The notes under the pieces are model-generated. The model did not search any database, was not told the DNA's origin, and saw nothing but the letters and a program-made list of their open reading frames with translations. The position numbers and the translations under genes are program-made. From contig NW_003130355.1 in NCBI RefSeq assembly GCF_000003605.2, positions 907,554 through 930,036 on the forward strand: a stretch of 22,483 nucleotides of DNA, read 5' to 3'. The stretch comes from Saccoglossus kowalevskii (Eukaryota; Hemichordata; Enteropneusta; Harrimaniidae). How positions within the stretch are numbered: position 1 is the first letter of the stretch; every line of letters starts with the position of its first letter. This document shows positions 19,637 through 22,483 of this stretch, piece after piece.

Positions 19637-19642
19637 AATAAA
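19637..19642 (+). promoter_or_regulatory. Poly(A) signal AATAAA after the SH3 exon
   Basis: Canonical hexamer 46 bp after the SH3 stop codon. The position supports 19503-19590 as a true last exon or a processed remnant of one. Confidence 0.5.
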
Positions 19643-20239
19643 AACCCACTGTCCTGAAACGTCACTGTTGTCTGAACAGCGCGTGTGTACATTCTAGTGT
19701 TCTGATTTGTTTTAATACATTGTGCGTACTGTGCTTTTTAGGCATTCTATTGAACTAAAAAAAAAGAACATTGCTCAAGATCGTAAATAGAACTTTATGA
19801 TCTATAAAGCCGTCTACTAAAATGAACAAGCACAACCATTGTATCTGGAGACATTCGCTGTTGTGTGACCGCCCCCTAGACACATGTTTAGTTCTGACGA
19901 AAATGACGCTTTATGGCCAAATATATAGATTTTATTACAGAACTTTATTTTCACACAGAATTATTTATTTTAAACCACAATACCAACATACTTACGTCGA
20001 CCGTTGGATAGTTAATTGAGTTCATTTATCCCTTGAACACCAAAGTCAAACTCAGCCACGCTCTTTAGGCCGTCCCACTATATTACGGCATGTGTTTACA
20101 TTAATGCCAACCAGCATTCGATAAGCAATGTCGTTCAGTGATTATCAATGGCTCAAGAGCTATAAAATAACATGAACATTCATCAGGCGACGTAACTCAA
20201 ATCAATGCCATTATCCAACAATCCAATATAACACGTCAG
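19643..20239. other. No gene seen
   Basis: AT-rich. The plus-strand open frame at 19822-20019 has no recognisable domain. Confidence 0.4.
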
Positions 20240-20335
20240 TAGGTCATCTTCGTCAGAACTTGTCAGTCAAGATACCACATTGTATAAAAAAAAGCTGCCA
20301 ATAGGTCATCTTCGTCAGTCAAGATACAACATTGT
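20240..20335 (+). repeat. Two-copy local repeat, about 34-44 bp units
   Basis: TAGGTCATCTTCGTCAG and TCAAGATACMACATTGT occur at 20240-20283 and 20302-20335. The first copy carries an extra AACTTGTCAG between the halves, which itself repeats the GTCAG end. Confidence 0.75.
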
Positions 20336-20409
20336 CAAATATAATAAAAATAGCAAAATGGATTCAATGGTTTCTCATGTACCATAAAACAGAATCCAAC
20401 GAAACATAG

Positions 20410-20647
20410 ATGCTCTGAGATAATACACAAACCTGATTTGTTTTTGATTGAATTCCCATGCATATTAATTACCTGATTTGCATGTCAGTTAGCTAATTTT
20501 AGGCATTTTCACTTGTTTCTCATCTACTGTTCAACAGATTTCAATACAATGCTCTAGGATAATGCGCAGACATGATTAGTTTTTGGTTGAAATCCGTACA
20601 TATTAATTACCCAAATGTGCATATTAATTAGCAGATTTTTAACATTT
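20410..20647 (+). repeat. Diverged tandem repeat, 139-bp period, two units
   Basis: Units at 20410-20509 and 20549-20647 share ATGCTCT, GATAAT, TTTTTG.TTGAA, CATATTAATTACC and TTAGC.. blocks, by eye about 70-75% identical. Within unit 2, CATATTAATTA is itself repeated. Confidence 0.6.
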
Positions 20648-22483
20648 CAAGTACCACTCACAAAATTTTATGAAACGCGTTCATATATATGGTCAATATA
20701 AGACATATTTCAATAATTTTGACCCCCGATAAACACAATTTTGCTTTATGTTATGAAAAGGTACGAGAAACGCCATGTTTGTCAAATACATCACAAAGTC
20801 ATTTTAATAATACTAGTATCTTTATCAAGGTCATACAGGTGGTCTCGTAGGTTGATTTACAACAAAAATAAAATAATATTTTTTTTTTTAGTTTGCATAA
20901 AGATATTCATTACAATATTATATTTCTAAAAACAAGCAGCCCTTTGGCTGAACTCTTTCTTTATTTGTATTCTATTCAGTACACGCCATTGGCTGAACAG
21001 CTCTGTCATTCAAAATGTATTAAATTTATCACTACATTGTGGTCGGGGTATTGGACGATGGCACTCAGAGAATGATTTGTTACTATTTTCTCCACTGTTA
21101 TAATATAAATATCTGTACTACCAGAACTGAGATGCTGAATATTATATTTTCTCTACTTTACAACAAGATACATTGATTAATGGGAATGTTAGATTCAATT
21201 AGTGTGTAATAAATATTATGTCCTATACAACAAAGTACATTGTCTGAGTCAATGAGAAGAAGTTGATATGGTTTTACAGTAATAATTATTGGTATAATGA
21301 AAAAAAATACATACATTACCAGGCCCGTAGCCAGCACTTTTGAATAGGGGGTTCGAAAACAAAATTATATATTTGATGTGAAATGTGTGAATTTTATAAT
21401 ATTCAAAAAGTGTTTTTGAGCTATGTTACAGACATTTTTATATTATCGGTTTTAAATTCAATTGGTTTACTTTGGGTTACGTTGGTAAGATATTTCACAT
21501 AACGTCTTTGAACTATTTTACCATTTTAGAGAAGGGGTACTGAGCCATTCCCCACCTACAGACAAACAAATCCACACCATATGGTACTAAGTTAAGCTGA
21601 ATTCATATTCATCTCGTCGCTTGAAAACTTTTAAAAGATACAGAGCTAGTTGATATATGGTGTGGCAGTTTGTGTAGCGACGAAGTAAGCTCAGACTGTC
21701 AGTATTTGCATAATTGTATATAGGGTTATTGACAAAAGATCAGCCCTTAGATCATTATAAAATGGACAAATAAAAACAAAGTGAATTTCGTTTTCTACCA
21801 TGCTACGTTTCGAACGTATCACTGCAAAATCTAAAAAAATATTGATCTAACTGTAATTTTGTGTGTCTGCCTAATTCAACATTATGTTTATGGCCAAAAC
21901 AGCGAAAACTCGTCAGTATATATTTTAGTCTATAATTGCTTTCCAATAAATCTCCCAGGTGCTACTTTGATTTTTCCAAAAGTACACAGCCTGGATGATT
22001 GTAAAATTCAGGCATGCCACTATTTTTTTTATTCTTTGAGTAAATATCCCTAAAAAATTTGCAGTATCTCCAACTTGTTTTTCAAACCAGACAATGCCGA
22101 AACCATATTTGAACAGGAGATTTTTATGTGGGTTTCCCAAGCAAGTATGCCGGTCTTGTCTAATCGTTTAAGCATGATATAACATGTTTTGGGGTTTCAG
22201 TAGTTTTAATCAATATGAGATACAACGCTTGAAATAACCACAGCACAATGGCAGCCTCCACATTCGTCTAACATCGCTACATTGTTTGTACAACTATTAA
22301 TGCTGAGTACCGGGTAGATATCTGCAAAATGTTATCTGTACGCTCTCGATTTCCGAATTTTACGTACCCCCATATCGCTACCATAAGAAATAGTTGGCAC
22401 AATGATTGCATCAAACAATTAAATGCACTAGCCAATGGCATACTACCAAGTTTCTTACAGTATGTAAATATATTTGGTTCACT
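20648..22483. other. AT-rich tail of the window, no gene seen
   Basis: No supported exon on either strand; the short open frames lack domains and codon character. CAGGCCCGTAGCCAGC at 21320-21335, followed by a GGGGG run at 21347-21351, resembles the end of a dispersed repeat. Confidence 0.4.

Noticed and set aside
1-22483. tRNA, rRNA, CRISPR arrays, bacterial operons or integrated virus genes
   Set aside because: No cloverleaf, rRNA-like, spacer-repeat, polymerase or integrase sequence was recognised. The window is ordinary animal nuclear DNA in these respects.

Overview
This is a fragment of an AT-rich eukaryotic nuclear genome, almost certainly from an invertebrate animal. The evidence is one spliced gene with GT-AG introns, a metazoan-type RING/B-box protein, AATAAA signals, many short dispersed DNA elements and an assembly gap of Ns (10568-10920). 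The species cannot be fixed from sequence alone. A marine invertebrate is my impression, not a result.

Layout. Positions 1-2868 are AT-rich and show no gene. A foldback (hairpin) element lies at 2869-3503. The minus strand from 9368 down to 4095 carries a complete four-exon gene for a p24-family cargo receptor (TMED9/TMED4 type, 217 aa). It has a compact TATA-less promoter at 9369-9470 and a likely poly(A) site near 4001. Its first intron holds a second piece of the foldback family and a perfect 36-bp tandem duplication.

Positions 10458-11650 are bounded by a perfect 71-bp inverted repeat. Inside are the gap and a small Cys-rich reading frame (11062-11301) with a CRLC motif, which may be a first exon or a decayed gene. 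Directly beside it are two oppositely oriented copies (11653-11942, 12581-12874) of a ~290-bp MITE-like element with ends of the type TAAAGG..GGTCGTCRCG. Further copies of its ends lie at 1175, 12487 and 14241. Positions 12955-15694 are a 1.3-kb segment present twice in direct orientation, with a MITE end between the copies.

The plus strand has an uninterrupted 389-aa TRIM protein (RING, B-box1, B-box2, coiled coil) at 17447-18616. About 0.9 kb further on is the C-terminal half of an SH3 domain ending in a stop codon and followed by AATAAA, but with a one-base frameshift at its start. The remainder to 22483 has only local repeats.

The genes do not form a pathway: p24 receptors act in ER-Golgi traffic and the TRIM protein is a presumed ubiquitin ligase. 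No convincing new multi-gene system is visible. The strongest unexplained signals are a MITE family carrying the same three motif types as the p24 promoter, the inverted-repeat-bounded Cys-rich frame, the foldback family, and the duplicated segment with IRF-like motifs upstream of the TRIM gene.
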